Positions 1 to 8,777 of a stretch of DNA of 64,000 nucleotides are shown piece by piece. The translations under genes and the position numbers were made by a program. The DNA comes from Clostridia bacterium (lineage in GTDB: Bacteria; Bacillota; Clostridia; UBA1381): the NCBI GenBank assembly GCA_900751885.1, contig CAADTH010000064.1, positions 310,001-374,000 on the forward strand. Direction: 5' to 3'. The notes under the pieces were generated by a model. That model was not told the origin of the DNA. It was given only the letters and a program-made list of their open reading frames with translations, and did not search any database. The stretch's first letter is position 1. Each line of letters opens with the position of its first letter.

Positions 1-205
1 CGTTATTTCGATCAATTTGTTCGATGAGTTCATGAAAGAGCTGAGGAAGCTTTTTTAAATGAATAAACACTGCATCGCTCTGGCGGATGCCACGCTCTCC
101 CTCCTTGACCGGAAGAAGCTCGCGCTGCGATGCGACGACTTTTCCGTCTTGCACCAGCGCGATGGATGTGGTGTAATTGCTTGTGTCGATTCCAATAAAG
201 ATAAT
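1..205 (-). CDS. TsaD/Kae1-like protein (O-sialoglycoprotein endopeptidase family), N-terminal part
   Basis: Partial gene running off the left edge; about 68 residues are visible. The N-terminus reads IFIGIDTSNYTTSIALVQDG, followed by the motif LLPVKEGERGIRQSDAVF. This matches the TsaD-like ASKHA-fold paralogue that often follows nusB in Clostridia; the true tRNA t6A enzyme TsaD is usually elsewhere. There is no ATG, GTG or TTG between the nusB stop (209-211) and the conserved IGIDTSNYT. The only starts that fit are ATT (203-205) or ATC (200-202). ATT has an AAAAGGA ribosome binding site 7 bases upstream, inside the end of nusB, so I chose it. The gene is in the same frame as nusB, separated by one TGA and one codon. 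Family is fairly sure; the start is inferred. Confidence 0.8.
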   Translation of the reverse strand, partial: MIFIGIDTSNYTTSIALVQDGKVVASQRELLPVKEGERGIRQSDAVFIHLKKLPQLFHELIEQIDRNN

Positions 206-208
206 GAA

Positions 209-631
209 TCAGTCCTTTTCAATTTCCTTGCTGACACTTCCCAATACTCCATTGACAAATGCCGCACGTTCCGGGTCATCATACTGCTTTACAAGCTCTA
301 TTGCTTCATTGATAGCCACCTTTTTGGGAACATCCTCCATATACTTCATCTCATACAGCGCCAAATACAGCGCGCTAAGCGATACTTTTGACACCCTGTC
401 AATTTTCCATCCTGCGCTGAGATGCTCCTGAATCATTTCTGAAAGCTCCTCTTCTTTTTCGATTACTCCCAAGACAACCTGCCGGATATAATCCATGTTG
501 ACCTGAGCCTCCGGCTTTTCCTCCAGAAGGAGGGTAAATAGCTCGTCTATATCATCCTTGTGCAAATCCTTCGCAAAAATGAGTTTAAATGCCTCTGTTC
601 TCGCTTGCGTTCTGGATAGTCTCTTTTTCAT
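209..631 (-). CDS. nusB: Transcription antitermination factor NusB
   Basis: 140-residue all-helical RNA-binding protein. With NusE/S10 it binds boxA RNA and supports antitermination on rRNA operons. It begins MKKRLSRTQARTEAFKLIFA, the typical NusB first helix, and ends with the conserved stretch VAINEAIELVKQYDDPERAAFVNGVL. The start at 631 has GGAGGGG four bases upstream; the longer GTG start at 646 would lie inside that ribosome binding site. It is the promoter-proximal gene before the TsaD-like gene, which starts 3 bases after its stop. A TATAAT-like -10 element lies at 685-690 on the minus strand. Confidence 0.95.
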   Translation of the reverse strand: MKKRLSRTQARTEAFKLIFAKDLHKDDIDELFTLLLEEKPEAQVNMDYIRQVVLGVIEKEEELSEMIQEHLSAGWKIDRVSKVSLSALYLALYEMKYMEDVPKKVAINEAIELVKQYDDPERAAFVNGVLGSVSKEIEKD

Positions 632-916
632 GTTTCCCCTCCACACATCCTATTTCGTTCCCGCTAAAAAAGCATACTAAATTTATTATATCGTAAATAG
701 AGAAAAAAATAAAGCAGTTCAATGAAAATTTTTCATATTGTGTTGTTAAAAGCGATATTTTTTCTATTTCTATCCATGAAAATTGGTGGCAGGAGAATCC
801 TTTTTTAGCCGAGAAATTCTATGAAATCAACATGTATGGTAGTACATCCTGCCAAGACTAAAATGGAGCCCAAACGAACAAACAGTGTTACGAGCAGTAG
901 TAGCGATTTGAACTGT

Positions 917-984
917 TTGACATTTCCATGCGTTAATATTAAAATGAAAGAAGCTGGTTATGTGTTTATTCGCCTTAGGCGAAT
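917..984 (+). promoter_or_regulatory. Promoter with two overlapping inverted repeats just downstream
   Basis: Consensus -35 TTGACA (917-922), 17-base spacer, -10 TAAAAT (940-945). Starting about 16 bases past the expected transcript start is ATTCGCC TTA GGCGAAT (968-984), which overlaps a second inverted repeat, GCCTTA GGCGAA TAAGGC (972-989). These could be a repressor operator or alternative RNA hairpins in the leader of the serine hydrolase gene. The promoter position also shows that translation begins downstream of 984. Confidence 0.75.
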
Positions 985-1027
985 AAGGCAAAGTACAATA
1001 GATTGTTATATGAAAGTGAGTAGGAAT

Positions 1028-2017
1028 ATGAATCAAGAGGAATTTCATAACTTTATTTCCGCAACACAGGAGAATATTTGCCAGATTACCGCGCTGAAAA
1101 ACGGGAGCGTGCTCCTCAATGATACCTGGCATAATTATAAAATGACCGACACAGTACATGTCATGTCAGCGACAAAGAGCGTTGTTTCCTTGCTAATCGG
1201 AATTGCCGTTGACAAAGGTTTCATCAAAAGTATTAATCAACCGGTACTGGACTTCTTCCAGGACTATACAATCAAGCGCGGAGAAAAGACCATACAGCAG
1301 GTAACAATCCGGCATCTGTTGACGATGACTGCGCCGTATAAATACAGGTCGGAGCCGTGGACAAAGGTCTGCTCCAGCGATGACTGGACCGTGGCGGCTC
1401 TTGACCTTCTCGGAGGCAGAGCCGGACTTACCGGGCAGTTTAAATATTCTACGCTGGGCATCCATATTCTAACCGGAATTATTTCAAAGACCTCCGAGAT
1501 GTCAACGGTGGATTTTGCAAACCACTATCTTTTTACCCCACTAGGCATCGCTCCACGCACAAATTATCTTGCCATGACAGCAGAAGAGCACAAAGCATTT
1601 ACCATGTCAAAAAAGCCCCAAGGCAACATCTGGTTTGTCGATCCCAAAGGTGTCGGCACAGCAGGTTACGGTCTCTGTCTTTCCGCGGCAGAGATGGCGA
1701 AAATCGGTCAGATGTGTCTTGAGTGCGGAATGTATGGAGGAAAGCGCATCGTTTCATCTGAATGGTTAGCGGAAAGTACTGAGCCACGCATTCGGTGCGA
1801 CGGCAATTTTAGAGATATGCTGTATGGCTATCTATGGTGGATTATTGACGAGAAGAAACATATCTATGCTGCTATCGGAAACAGTGGTAATGTAATCTAT
1901 GTGAACCCGGAAAATGCAACCGTAGTTGCCGTAGCAGGAACCTTCAAGCCGACTGTCTTTGACCGAATTGATTTGATACAGAAACATATTGAGCCTCTTT
2001 TAGGCACTTCCATATAA
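1028..2017 (+). CDS. Serine hydrolase of the beta-lactamase / class C penicillin-binding fold
   Basis: 329 residues. The beta-lactamase-family SxxK motif is S47-A-T-K50 and the second motif is Y140-S-T. A third KTG-like strand is not clean (AIGNSGN near the C-terminus). This pattern fits the esterase or D-aminopeptidase-like serine hydrolases grouped as class C rather than a true penicillin-binding protein. No signal peptide or membrane segment is visible, so it is probably cytoplasmic. An open frame extends back to 821, but that stretch is low-complexity and contains the promoter. ATG at 1028 is preceded by TAGGAAT, so I used it. Substrate unknown. Transcribed alone. Confidence 0.85.
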   Translation: MNQEEFHNFISATQENICQITALKNGSVLLNDTWHNYKMTDTVHVMSATKSVVSLLIGIAVDKGFIKSINQPVLDFFQDYTIKRGEKTIQQVTIRHLLTMTAPYKYRSEPWTKVCSSDDWTVAALDLLGGRAGLTGQFKYSTLGIHILTGIISKTSEMSTVDFANHYLFTPLGIAPRTNYLAMTAEEHKAFTMSKKPQGNIWFVDPKGVGTAGYGLCLSAAEMAKIGQMCLECGMYGGKRIVSSEWLAESTEPRIRCDGNFRDMLYGYLWWIIDEKKHIYAAIGNSGNVIYVNPENATVVAVAGTFKPTVFDRIDLIQKHIEPLLGTSI

Positions 2018-2061
2018 TTTTAAGCAAGACGACGGCTAAAATAGCGATTCATGCAACAAAA

Positions 2062-2091
2062 AATAATGGCAGAAAACATTCTGCCATTATT
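2062..2091. terminator. Bidirectional terminator between the serine hydrolase and the S41 protease
   Basis: 13-bp perfect stem (AATAATGGCAGAA paired with TTCTGCCATTATT, loop AACA) with T-rich tails on both strands, between two convergent genes. Confidence 0.9.
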
Positions 2092-2101
2092 TTATTTGTT
2101 A

Positions 2102-3277
2102 TTACTTTAACAGCTCAACTGCCTTGTCAAGCTGTGTATCCTCCCAGGCTTCCAGCTGAGTGGAAGTCTTTCCCTCTGCGCTTTCTGGAAGCTTAACCGA
2201 ATTGTCCGGTTCTATTCCTGTTCCATGGATGCACACGCCGCTTGGAATATAGTATTTTGCGATAGTGACCTTCATACCTGAACCATCACTGAGTGGAATC
2301 AGACTTTGCACAATCCCTTTTCCAAAGGTCTTTTCTCCAACCAATCTGGATTTCCCAAAATCCTTCAGCGCTCCAGAAAGCACTTCCGATGCACTTGCAC
2401 TCCCACCGTTAATCAATGTCACCATCGGAAGTCCAAGCTCCTGCGCATCTGATTTTTTATACTCGCGTCTTCCGTTTTTATCCTCTGTGTAGGTGATAAC
2501 GCCTTCCGGAAGCAGAGTGTCCGCAATCTTGCATACAACGTCAAAGTCTCCCCCCGGATTATCTCTAAGGTCTAAAATCAGCTTCTGCATTCCCGCATCC
2601 TTCAAGCTTTGGATATGCTGATTGAATTCCTCTCCCGTCTTTCCATCAAATGAGACGATTCGCAGATACCCAATTCCACTTTCCATCATTCTGCTTTCAA
2701 CCGTCTTTGATACAATTTCTCCGCGCGTCACCGTCACGTCAAATTGGATCCCTTCCCGTTCCACTGTAATGTTTACCTGGGTTCCTTCCGCGTTTTTCAG
2801 ATGTACACCTCTCATTTTTGATACCGCCGCATCCATCGTCTCTGCTGTATAGTCCTCACCATCGATTTTTCGAATGACGTCGCCTGCCTGAAGTCCTGCT
2901 TTTGCACCAGGTGAACCCTCATACGCCTGCACCACAGTGATTGCATTCGTCTCCCGGTTCGCCGTCACTACAACGCCGATACCGACAAAGCTTCCGCGCG
3001 TCTCCTCCATATAGGACTTAAATTGGTCTTGGTCAAAATAAGCTGTGTATGGATCGCCGAGCGCCATCGTTGCACCGAGTGCCGCGTAATCCTCCATCTT
3101 CTGCTTGTCAATATCTCCCATATAATAGCGGTCAACCACCTTGCTGACGATGTTGAGCTTCGCATTCATACCTCCATTTTGCCGCAGTGCAATCAAATCC
3201 TTTGCCGCACTTGTTACGAGACAGCTCACAAGCGCGACTGTCACCACCAGAAGTATCTGTTTTCGTTTCTCTGTCAC
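2102..3277 (-). CDS. ctpA: S41 family C-terminal processing peptidase (CtpA-like)
   Basis: 391-residue secreted or membrane-anchored serine protease. Residues 7-25 form an N-terminal membrane segment. A PDZ domain follows at about 95-180 (GIGVVVTANRETNAITV, then AGLQAGDVI). The S41 catalytic domain has the Ser/Lys dyad as S295 in NGGSASASE, plus K320 and Q324 in GEKTFGKGIVQ. It begins with GTG; GGAGGG lies 6 bases upstream and no closer ATG exists. It lies downstream of ftsE-ftsX and a murein hydrolase. In Clostridia this order links CtpA-type proteases to processing of cell-wall or division proteins. The exact target is unknown. Confidence 0.92.
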   Translation of the reverse strand: MTEKRKQILLVVTVALVSCLVTSAAKDLIALRQNGGMNAKLNIVSKVVDRYYMGDIDKQKMEDYAALGATMALGDPYTAYFDQDQFKSYMEETRGSFVGIGVVVTANRETNAITVVQAYEGSPGAKAGLQAGDVIRKIDGEDYTAETMDAAVSKMRGVHLKNAEGTQVNITVEREGIQFDVTVTRGEIVSKTVESRMMESGIGYLRIVSFDGKTGEEFNQHIQSLKDAGMQKLILDLRDNPGGDFDVVCKIADTLLPEGVITYTEDKNGRREYKKSDAQELGLPMVTLINGGSASASEVLSGALKDFGKSRLVGEKTFGKGIVQSLIPLSDGSGMKVTIAKYYIPSGVCIHGTGIEPDNSVKLPESAEGKTSTQLEAWEDTQLDKAVELLK

Positions 3278-3422
3278 TTATGTCCCTCCACATCGATGTT
3301 ATTTCAACTTATTCTTCCCTATCAAAATGCCAGCTGACAGCAACCAATTTCATGGGTTCTGCCAGCCGGCATCAAATATCGTCTTCCCTATTGTATGCAA
3401 AGCTTGATGAAGTATGACTCTC

Positions 3423-4664
3423 TTATAAGTAATTCATCGGATTTTGTACAGAGCCATTGACAATCACTTCAAAGTGAACATGGTTTCCTGTTGAATTTCC
3501 AGTCGAACCAACCTTCGCAATCACCTGTCCCTTTGTCACATGCTGACCTGGACTGACCAACAGCTTGCTGTTATGTCCATACAAAGTGACAACACCGCCG
3601 CCGTGATTGATTGTGATGTAGTTACCATATCCGTTGTTCCATTTTGCTGTCACGACAGTTCCATCTGCCGCGGCAAGTACATTGGTGCCATACGGTGCGG
3701 AAATATCGATTCCACTATGTAGCTTACGCGTTCCCGAAATCGGATGTGTGCGGTATCCGAATGGAGAGGAAATTCGTGTGGAGGATGCCGACGGCCAGCA
3801 AAAATTTCCACTTCCTGTCTTGGCAGGAGTCGTCTTTCCACTGTCTGCACTGCCGGAGGAGGACGCATTTTTCTTCTGCTGTGCCTCTCTTGCCGCTTTT
3901 TCCTGAGCTGCAAGTGCCGCCGCAAGCTCTGCTTTTGCCTCCTGCTCATACTTTTCACTCTCTGCTTCGAATGCCTCAAGAGATTTGATGTCGCTCTTTA
4001 AATCACCAATAATCTCGTCGCGCTCCGCTTTCGCTTGCTTGAGACTATCTTTTTTTCCGACTAAAAGCCCCTTGGCTTCCTCTTTTTCCTTCTGTTCGTT
4101 TTCTACCGTTTTTTTTGCCTGTTCCACCTCATTCTTGCTGTCGACGAACTCCTGAATCAATGATTTGTCATGCGTAACAATATCCTTTACCACACTGATT
4201 CTGGTAAATAAATCAGACAATCCCTTTGCCTCAAAAATCATATCGAGATATGACACCGTGCCATACTCGTACATTGCCTTTAATCGGTCTTTTAACAGGT
4301 CATTGTTTTGTTCGATTTGTTCATTGAGCGATTCAATCTGCTGATTCTTCTCTGCAATTTCTGTATCCTTACTCTCAATCACATCATCAATCGTATCAAT
4401 ATCCTCTTGAAGTGCAGTCATCTGAATATCCAGCTCATTTTTCTTTGTCACATTCGAATCAAGCGCCGCCTGTTTGCTATTCTTTTCCTGTGTTGCACTT
4501 TGTTTTTTCTTCTCATTTTCTTCAAGCTGTTTTTTCAAATCCTGTACACTCTTCGCAGCACTTACCTGATTGGAGGATGCCGGAAGTATCTGTGGCAGTG
4601 CGGTAAAAGTGAGAGTCAATGATAAAAGTGCCGCAATCCATTTTTTCTTTTGTATCCGTTTCAA
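3423..4664 (-). CDS. Secreted murein hydrolase, coiled coil plus M23 peptidase (EnvC/PcsB-like)
   Basis: 413 residues. A signal peptide covers about 1-36 (KKKWIAALLSLTLTFTALPQ). A long Lys/Glu/Gln-rich coiled coil runs from about 38 to 255, then a Ser/Thr/Gly linker, then an M23 lysostaphin-type domain from about 290. Zinc-site residues are visible: H316 and D320 (HSGID), H364 (YGH) and H397 (HVH). This is the architecture of FtsEX-controlled hydrolases, where FtsX pulls on the coiled coil to release the peptidase. ftsX lies immediately upstream, which supports that role. The set is complete, so it is probably active. Confidence 0.93.
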   Translation of the reverse strand: MKRIQKKKWIAALLSLTLTFTALPQILPASSNQVSAAKSVQDLKKQLEENEKKKQSATQEKNSKQAALDSNVTKKNELDIQMTALQEDIDTIDDVIESKDTEIAEKNQQIESLNEQIEQNNDLLKDRLKAMYEYGTVSYLDMIFEAKGLSDLFTRISVVKDIVTHDKSLIQEFVDSKNEVEQAKKTVENEQKEKEEAKGLLVGKKDSLKQAKAERDEIIGDLKSDIKSLEAFEAESEKYEQEAKAELAAALAAQEKAAREAQQKKNASSSGSADSGKTTPAKTGSGNFCWPSASSTRISSPFGYRTHPISGTRKLHSGIDISAPYGTNVLAAADGTVVTAKWNNGYGNYITINHGGGVVTLYGHNSKLLVSPGQHVTKGQVIAKVGSTGNSTGNHVHFEVIVNGSVQNPMNYL

Positions 4665-4753
4665 GAAAAAACCTCCTAAATATGTTACTTTTTCACCCTC
4701 GATATCGTAATCATTCTAGCTTTTCGATAACGAACGATGCTTTTTTCTATCCT

Positions 4754-5647
4754 TTACACCTTTAAATGCTTACGCATAGAAATAATACTTCCTACCATAC
4801 CAATCACAGTACCAATTACGACAAAGCTGGAGAGTAAAATCCATGCCACCGTCCAATACCCTATCAAGGTAAAAAGCTCTAAATGCAGTCCCGCAACAAA
4901 TCCTGAAAGCGCCATGTATCCCCATGATACCAGCAAGAAGGTGATAATTGCACCCAGAAAACCAATCATCATCCCTTCAATCAAAAATGGAACACGGATA
5001 AATCGGTCAGTTGCGCCTATGTACTTCATAATATTGATTTCTTTTCTTCGGTTAAACACAGTAAGCTTGATGGTATTTGCAATAATGACCACTGACACTA
5101 CAATCAAAAGTGCCATCACTGCAATGCTGAATTTCTTCACAACTCCAGACACTTTAAGCACAGTGTCCACTACATCCTGTCTGTTCACCACATGATCTGT
5201 GCCGGCAATCGTCTCCAGCTCCTCGACCGTCTGGCTGGTCTTAGCGATATCATGGAGAGTAATTTTATAGGAATCACTAAACGGATTATCGTTTTCAAAT
5301 CCAGAAAGCTGTCCCTCATTGCCTTCAAACATGTCCTGTTTTGCATAAGAGAGCATGTCCTCTTTGGTGAACAAGGACGCTTCCTTCACATTCTCATTTG
5401 TAAGAATTTCGTCTCCAATTTTATCCACACGTTCTTTGCCGATACCATCCATAATAAAGAGCTGTACCTCACATTGATCCTTGATCTGAGTGGTAATATG
5501 ATTGACATTGAGTGTAAGAAGCGTAAAGATACCTAAAATAATCAAACAGCACACAATCGTAAACAATGACGCAATCGTCATAAGTCCGTTTCGGACCATG
5601 TTTTTGCGTGCCTGGGAGAAGAAATATTTCGCATTACTCATCTGCAT
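4754..5647 (-). CDS. ftsX: Cell division protein FtsX
   Basis: 297-residue membrane partner of the FtsE ATPase. It has a TM helix at about 25-50, an extracytoplasmic loop, and three C-terminal TM segments (SIAVMALLIVVSVVIIANTI, then FLGAIITFLLVSWGYMALSG, then WTVAWILLSSFVVIGTVIGM). It carries no enzymatic activity; it transmits ATP-driven movement to a peptidoglycan hydrolase, most likely the M23 protein encoded next. Two starts are possible: ATG 5647 (MQMSNAKYFF) sits 11 bases after GGAGG, while ATG 5641 overlaps the ftsE stop as ATGAGTAA. I chose 5647 for its better spacing. The upstream in-frame extension to 5701 is inside ftsE and is rejected. Confidence 0.92.
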   Translation of the reverse strand: MQMSNAKYFFSQARKNMVRNGLMTIASLFTIVCCLIILGIFTLLTLNVNHITTQIKDQCEVQLFIMDGIGKERVDKIGDEILTNENVKEASLFTKEDMLSYAKQDMFEGNEGQLSGFENDNPFSDSYKITLHDIAKTSQTVEELETIAGTDHVVNRQDVVDTVLKVSGVVKKFSIAVMALLIVVSVVIIANTIKLTVFNRRKEINIMKYIGATDRFIRVPFLIEGMMIGFLGAIITFLLVSWGYMALSGFVAGLHLELFTLIGYWTVAWILLSSFVVIGTVIGMVGSIISMRKHLKV

Positions 5648-6323
5648 GGATGTATTCACCTCCCACCTCGTCACGCACCACACAGCCGTCCTCAATTTCA
5701 ATGACGCGTTTTTTCATTTCGTCCACAATATCCTTTGCATGCGTTGCCATGATGATGGTCGTTCCCATACGGTTAATGGATTCGAATATCTCCATGATTT
5801 CCATTGCAGTCTTCGGATTGAGGTTCCCAGTCGGTTCGTCCGCAATCAAGATCGATGGATTGTTCACAAGAGCGCGCGCTAACACGACACGCTGCTGTTC
5901 TCCGCCGGAAAGCTGCCTGGGGAACATCTTCGCTTTATAATTGAGTCCCACCTGATTGAGAATCATTGGAACCCGCCTGCGAATATCTCTGCGCGGCGCA
6001 CCAACAATCTGCATTGCAAATTCTACATTTTCATACACTGTTCTGTCAGCAAGCAGTCGAAAGTCCTGAAATACCACACCCATTTTACGCCTAAGATATG
6101 GAATCTCTTTATGAGTAAGCGTGGTAATATCCTGTCCGTCCAAGTAAACATGACCGCTCGTCACATTTTCCTCACGCATTAAAAGCTTCGTCACGGTAGT
6201 CTTTCCAGCACCGGACGGTCCTACTAAAAATACAAACTCGCCGCTTTCAATTTCAAAGTTTGCATCTTTTAGCGCTGCTGTTCCGTTTTCGTAAAGTTTA
6301 CTTACACCTACAAATTGTATCAT
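5634..6323 (-). CDS. ftsE: Cell division ATP-binding protein FtsE
   Basis: 229-residue ABC ATPase. Walker A GPSGAGKTT lies at 35-43, the signature LSGGEQQR at 138-145, and Walker B ILIADEP at 158-164. The segment FQDFRLLADRTVYENV is characteristic of FtsE. It works at the division site with FtsX to activate a septal peptidoglycan hydrolase. The 3' end overlaps ftsX, so the two are translationally coupled. The preceding gene in the same direction is a PucR-type regulator 11 bases away. Confidence 0.96.
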   Translation of the reverse strand: MIQFVGVSKLYENGTAALKDANFEIESGEFVFLVGPSGAGKTTVTKLLMREENVTSGHVYLDGQDITTLTHKEIPYLRRKMGVVFQDFRLLADRTVYENVEFAMQIVGAPRRDIRRRVPMILNQVGLNYKAKMFPRQLSGGEQQRVVLARALVNNPSILIADEPTGNLNPKTAMEIMEIFESINRMGTTIIMATHAKDIVDEMKKRVIEIEDGCVVRDEVGGEYIHADE

Positions 6324-6333
6324 GCCAAAACTC

Positions 6334-7419
6334 CTAAATTTTCATTGGATTCGATGTTAAATATTTATTAACCATCATTGCAACCTTAAAGACAATCGCT
6401 TTATCAAATTTCCGAAGGTCAAGTCCAGTTAGTTTATAGATTTTTTCCAATCTATAAACTAGTGTATTTCGGTGCACAAACAGCTGACGCGATGTCTCGC
6501 TGACATTCAAATCATTTTCAAAAAATTTATTGATGGTCAAAATGGTTTCATCATCAAGGGAATTGATATCACCCTTTTTGAAGACCTCCTCCAAAAACAA
6601 TTCACAAAGTTTGGTTGGAAGTTGATAGATAAGCCGTCCGATACCGAGATTATCATAATTTAAAATATATTTTTCCTCATCAAATACTTTTCCGACCTCC
6701 AGCGCAATCTGCGCTTCCTTATACGAATTATTGATTTCATTGATGTTCTCTGCCACTGTGCCGATACCAATCAGCACAGACATCATCGTTTCTGCATTGA
6801 GTGTATCTAAAATTGCCTGTGCCATCTCTTCCAGCTGCTGGGAAGTTGCCACTTCTTCCAATTCCTTAATTAACACTACGTTATCTGTATCAATATTGAC
6901 GACGAAATCTTTCTCTCTATCTGGGAACATACCGTTTATTACTTCAAATACACCCTGTTCGCCTTCTTTCTGAACCTTGATATAAAATACCGCGCGAGGT
7001 GTCTCTGTATCTACATGTAGCTCTCTTGCTTTTTGATGTAAATCAAACGGAAGGAGGTTGTCAAAAATGATATTCTGCATGAAAATTGTCTTGTCATATT
7101 TTTCATCATAGTAATAACGAACATTGTTTGCCGCAACTGCAACCGCACTGCAGCAATATCTTGCCACCTCATCTGTCCCTTCAGCATATACCACATACTC
7201 CGGCTGGGGTTTTGTGGTAACTACTTGTATGGTATATCCGTCTTTCATAAACGACTTTTCCGTATCTTCTGCCGCATAGACTAGCTCCTCAATCAGATTT
7301 GCCGCCGGCTCTGCCCCATTTGCAGCAAGAACCAGTCCCTGGGCATCAGCAATACCAAAATTGCACTGAAATACACCTGCCATCTGTGAGACAATACTCT
7401 GGAATGCCTTACTAATCAT
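6334..7419 (-). CDS. PucR/CdaR-type transcriptional regulator
   Basis: 361 residues. The C-terminal ~60 residues form the HTH_30 domain of the PucR/CdaR family: TINKFFENDLNVSETSRQLF, then VHRNTLVYRLEKIYKLTGLDLR. A GGDEF-like central region typical of this family lies before it. The N-terminal ~130 residues look like a sensor domain. The 14-residue longer form is rejected because AGGAGGG lies 8 bases before ATG 7419. It is co-directional with ftsE (gap 10 bases). In Clostridia this gene often precedes ftsEX, but its target and ligand are not known to me. Confidence 0.85.
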   Translation of the reverse strand: MISKAFQSIVSQMAGVFQCNFGIADAQGLVLAANGAEPAANLIEELVYAAEDTEKSFMKDGYTIQVVTTKPQPEYVVYAEGTDEVARYCCSAVAVAANNVRYYYDEKYDKTIFMQNIIFDNLLPFDLHQKARELHVDTETPRAVFYIKVQKEGEQGVFEVINGMFPDREKDFVVNIDTDNVVLIKELEEVATSQQLEEMAQAILDTLNAETMMSVLIGIGTVAENINEINNSYKEAQIALEVGKVFDEEKYILNYDNLGIGRLIYQLPTKLCELFLEEVFKKGDINSLDDETILTINKFFENDLNVSETSRQLFVHRNTLVYRLEKIYKLTGLDLRKFDKAIVFKVAMMVNKYLTSNPMKI

Positions 7420-7461
7420 AGTTCGTTCCCTCCTAAAATTATGTTTTCCCTTAGTATACAC

Positions 7462-7870
7462 ACTTTTCCACTACAGATAAACCATTCTGTTCCGTTTTTG
7501 ATGAATTTCTCTATGTCACTGCCTGATACCGTTCTCTTTCAACGGAAAAGCGAGCCATTCAAATACTGTTCTATAAATAATACCACAATATTATATCACA
7601 AGTTTGTCATTTTGCACATGATTTTTCAAGAAAAAAGTGATTTTTTGATATTTTTTTGTCTAAGTTTTATTTTGTCTTTCTTTTCTATCGTTTTTATTTG
7701 GGTATTATGCCTCATTATTTTTCTTAGACACATAGGTACTGTTGTCTCATTTTTCTCTATTTTTTTGATTTCTAAAAGATTATTGGCAAATTAAATACTG
7801 GTCAAGATCTTGTCCTCCACTACTCTGATAAAAACATTATATAATTTTTTAACTTTGTCCCAAAATCTTC
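7462..7870. other. Gene-free stretch upstream of tRNA-Leu
   Basis: About 410 bases, strongly T-rich on the plus strand. Short open frames in both directions have no ribosome binding site. It probably holds the leftward promoter of the PucR-type regulator, but I could not fix one. No repeat or RNA motif recognised. Confidence 0.5.
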
Positions 7871-7899
7871 TTGACAAACCTAAAAATAAATGGTATACT
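7871..7899 (+). promoter_or_regulatory. tRNA-Leu promoter
   Basis: TTGACA (7871-7876), 17-base spacer, TATACT (7894-7899), placed 36 bases before the mature tRNA 5' end. Confidence 0.88.
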
Positions 7900-7934
7900 A
7901 ATTTACGCTGTATAGCAATTGTGGTGACCCATTT

Positions 7935-8019
7935 GCGAAAGTGGCGGAATCGGCAGACGCGCACGTTTGAGGGGCGTGTGAGTAACATCGTACGGGTTCA
8001 AGTCCCGTCTTTCGCACCA
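7935..8019 (+). tRNA. tRNA-Leu (anticodon GAG)
   Basis: 85 bases including an encoded CCA. The acceptor stem is GCGAAAG paired with CTTTCGC. The D arm has the GGCGGAATCGGCAGACGC pattern of leucine tRNAs. The anticodon loop TTGAGGG gives GAG, which reads CUC/CUU. A long variable arm follows and the T arm is CGGGTTCAAGTCCCG. A 9-bp inverted repeat (7921-7929 with 8021-8029) flanks the whole tRNA. Confidence 0.95.
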
Positions 8020-8033
8020 TGGTCACCACAGTA

Positions 8034-8077
8034 CCCAGCGGCTTGACTCCACCACCACATAGCCGTTGGGTTTTTTT
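8034..8077 (+). terminator. Terminator of tRNA-Leu
   Basis: CCCAGCGGC (8034-8042) pairs with GCCGTTGGG (8062-8070), with one G-U pair, followed by seven T. Confidence 0.85.
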
Positions 8078-8150
8078 ATATTCTTTTATTGTATGAAATA
8101 TGATTTTTTTACATATACTAGGGTAAAATCTATCGAAAGGGCTGATTCAT

Positions 8151-8771
8151 TTGGCAAAACATTATCCGTTTACCCTAGAACCGCTACCTTATGATTATGA
8201 TGCGCTCGTTCCATATATTGATGCGCGCACACTTCATTTTCATCACGACAAGCATTTGCAAACCTATGTGGATAACTTAAATAAGGCATTGGAGAATTAT
8301 CCAGAATATCACGACTGTTCTTTGGAAGACCTCTTACTTCAAAACGAGGAGCTTCCGGACGAAATCCGTACGGCGGTAAAAAACAATGCCGGTGGGGTAT
8401 ACAATCATGAATTATACTTCGCGTGTATGGGAAAAGTGAATCATAGCATGCCTTCCGGTGCACTTCTGGATGCAATCAACGAAAGCTTTGGCTCATTCGA
8501 CCAATGGAAGGAAGAGATGAAAGCGGCAGCGCTCGCTCAATTTGGTTCCGGCTGGGCGTATTTAGTGGAGGACGAGGACGCGAAGCTATCGATTGTAAAA
8601 ACGCCGAATCAAGATACACCGCTTCCGATGGGACTAAAGCCTGTTGTACTTGTGGATGTATGGGAGCACGCATATTATTTACAGTACCAAAACCGGCGCG
8701 CAGAATATGTAGATAACTGGTTTGCTACCGTTGATTGGGATGCGGTGGCACTGCGTCTTACAAAAGCATGA
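8151..8771 (+). CDS. sodA: Superoxide dismutase, Fe/Mn type
   Basis: 206-residue cytoplasmic enzyme converting superoxide to oxygen and hydrogen peroxide. The four metal ligands are all present: H31 (HFHHDKH), H86 (VYNHELYF), D169 and H173 (DVWEHAYY). It starts with TTG; AAAGGG lies 9 bases upstream and MAKHYPFTLEPLPYDYDAL is the normal N-terminus. I cannot tell iron from manganese use by eye. Single-gene unit, convergent with leuS through a shared terminator. A superoxide dismutase here, with the manganese catalase at 39 kb, suggests an anaerobe that meets oxygen. Confidence 0.95.
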   Translation: MAKHYPFTLEPLPYDYDALVPYIDARTLHFHHDKHLQTYVDNLNKALENYPEYHDCSLEDLLLQNEELPDEIRTAVKNNAGGVYNHELYFACMGKVNHSMPSGALLDAINESFGSFDQWKEEMKAAALAQFGSGWAYLVEDEDAKLSIVKTPNQDTPLPMGLKPVVLVDVWEHAYYLQYQNRRAEYVDNWFATVDWDAVALRLTKA

Positions 8772-8777
8772 TATAAA

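Noticed and set aside
821..1027. 69-residue N-terminal extension of the serine hydrolase
   Set aside because: It contains the consensus promoter and palindromes, is low-complexity, and the domain starts after 1028.
3310..3378. Hairpin ATGCC(A)GCTG / CAGCCGGCAT between the M23 hydrolase and the S41 protease
   Set aside because: Stem has a wobble or mismatch, a long loop and no T run in the gene direction; not convincing as a terminator.
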